Both the position numbers and the translations under genes were made by a program. Positions 63,144 to 64,000 of a DNA stretch of 64,000 bases are shown one piece after another (position 1 is the first letter of the stretch; each line of letters begins with the position of its first letter). The notes below the pieces were generated by a model. The model saw only the letters and a program-made list of their open reading frames with translations, had not been told where the DNA came from and did not search any database. The stretch is from CAWFGW01 sp963815495 (lineage in GTDB: Bacteria; Bacteroidota; Bacteroidia; Cytophagales; JAAEPT01). The stretch spans positions 1 to 64,000 of the forward strand of contig CAWFGW010000002.1 of the NCBI GenBank assembly GCA_963815495.1. The letters run 5' to 3'.

Positions 63144-64000
63144 TTATTGAGCGTTTGAAGGGTCTATTTTGATATCTGCAGTAATCAACAAGTCAATGGT
63201 AGTTACTTCATTTAAAATAACTGTCTCAGGTGTGGGTGGAGTTAATAGCTCTACCATTACACGCATTTTTTTCACAGCGTTAAGGTTTCTGATGTCTTCA
63301 ACCTTTATAAAATTTAATTTTTCAGTAGTTGTTTCACCTACTACATTACCGTTAGGATCTAATGGGGCATGATTTAAGAATAAACTGGAGTCACCAAAAA
63401 CGCTAAATATAAAATTCTCGTTTTCATCAAGTAACTCTAATCGTAAGTCGAATCCAGCAGGGTATTTATTGGTAAGAAAAATTGATAGACTTCCAGAGTA
63501 AGCGCTTGTATCTTCTGGATTAGGGATGTTAATATTAAAAAGATGGACTGCGGTGTCTTTATAGGAGACATTGTTTTTTAGTTCTGCTTTATCAATGTCT
63601 ACAACTTTTACGTTCAGGTTTACTACGAAATCTTCTCCAGTAAATGTAACATTATTACCTTCTTCTAAATGTAAGTCATCTACAAAAAACTCTAAGGTTG
63701 ATTCAACCGTGTCTTTACTACTAATAAAATCAAATCGATATTCTTCCCCAGGTGAAACTTTAGTTCCAGTAGGTATTTGATGGCTAAATAAAATGTTACT
63801 GGGATTGGCGCTATCTCGTAAAACAAATCGTGTGTTGGGTAATATAGAAACAGGAAAAGTGTTTTTAAAAGTTAAAGTCGCATTAACTGTGTCTAAGAAA
63901 ATACGTTCAGCAATGTCAAAAATGTTAAGGTATTGGCTTGGTAGAGGGTCACTGAACGTCATTTCAGGGGTAAAAGGAACTGTTGTGCCAGGTGTAATTG
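63144..64000 (-). CDS. Large beta-rich (lipo)protein paired with DUF5723 barrel, partial
   Basis: The frame is open through the right window edge (upstream codons give ITPGTTVPFTPE before the Met at 63962), so the true N-terminus, probably a lipoprotein signal, is outside. The visible 285 residues resemble the C-terminal half of the 41492-43576 product: FKNTFPVSIL matches DNQLPLDIKG, and IFLTNKYPAGFDLRLELLDEN matches FVVQNEFPLDARLKVYALDEQ in position and spacing. It ends with LITADIKIDPSN, as the other ends with MTVDFNYR. No catalytic motif is seen. Confidence 0.65.
   Translation of the reverse strand, partial: ITPGTTVPFTPEMTFSDPLPSQYLNIFDIAERIFLDTVNATLTFKNTFPVSILPNTRFVLRDSANPSNILFSHQIPTGTKVSPGEEYRFDFISSKDTVESTLEFFVDDLHLEEGNNVTFTGEDFVVNLNVKVVDIDKAELKNNVSYKDTAVHLFNINIPNPEDTSAYSGSLSIFLTNKYPAGFDLRLELLDENENFIFSVFGDSSLFLNHAPLDPNGNVVGETTTEKLNFIKVEDIRNLNAVKKMRVMVELLTPPTPETVILNEVTTIDLLITADIKIDPSNAQ

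Noticed and set aside
1..64000. CRISPR arrays, tRNA or rRNA genes, insertion sequences, prophage
   Set aside because: No regularly spaced repeats, no cloverleaf-like conserved GTTCRANYC segments, no transposase, integrase or phage structural genes were recognised.

Overview
The window looks like a chromosomal segment of a Bacteroidota bacterium, probably of the marine/soil Flavobacteriia–Cytophagia grade. Supporting signs are three enzymes with type IX secretion (T9SS) C-terminal sorting domains, a gliding-motility CHU_C protein next to a PorP/SprF gene, many Bacteroidota-restricted families (DUF5723, DUF6056, DUF6311, DUF6134), Bacteroidota-type -7 promoter boxes (TAnnTTTG), very weak Shine-Dalgarno signals and an AT-rich composition. 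I see no prophage, insertion sequence, CRISPR array, rRNA or tRNA.

Layout. 1-9 kb: tail of an Asp/Glu racemase, OmpA-like lipoprotein, secreted GH5 glycosidase with an inserted module, bestrophin-like channel, DUF2914 membrane protein, Crp/Fnr regulator followed by an SDR oxidoreductase with a perfect inverted repeat between them, SanA-like, AHSA1-like and NlpC/P60 proteins. 9-13 kb: prfC and glyS, convergent on a shared terminator. 12.6-19 kb: a possible small terminated transcript, then a ~1,650-residue CHU_C adhesin-like protein and its PorP/SprF partner. 19-23 kb: SdiA-regulated-like protein, then two adjacent genes (PhoX/DUF839-like and GNAT-like) each broken by a +1 frameshift, then a DUF6134 protein. 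23-30 kb: lysS, and divergently a three-gene membrane operon (DUF6056, a duplicated beta-domain protein, DUF6311). 30-33 kb: glutaminase, thiH and a ThiF/MoeB-rhodanese fusion. 33-41 kb (minus strand): endonuclease/exonuclease/phosphatase protein, DUF486, lspA, ileS and an RND transporter. 41.5-47 kb: a same-strand run of lipoprotein, DUF5723 barrel, radical SAM/SPASM, GHKL ATPase and STAS-like DUF4325. 47-53 kb: Lys-rich coiled-coil protein, glutathione peroxidase, an orphan lipoprotein, the coupled operon rsmI-lnt-IMPase-small Cys-rich protein, topoisomerase IB. 53-64 kb: valS, transglutaminase, AI-2E permease, secreted GH9 cellulase, secreted SGNH hydrolase, then a second DUF5723 barrel plus lipoprotein pair running off the window.

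Themes. (1) Cell envelope: lipoprotein processing (lspA, lnt), T9SS cargo and PorP/SprF, two paralogous lipoprotein-barrel modules. (2) Polysaccharide breakdown by secreted GH5, GH9 and SGNH enzymes, without a SusCD pair. (3) Translation: four aminoacyl-tRNA synthetases, RF3 and RsmI. The most interesting candidates are the twice-occurring lipoprotein/DUF5723 module, the GHKL ATPase/DUF4325 switch-like pair, the IleRS with a swapped signature motif (GIHH instead of HxGH), the operator-like palindrome before the SDR gene and the pair of neighbouring frameshifts.
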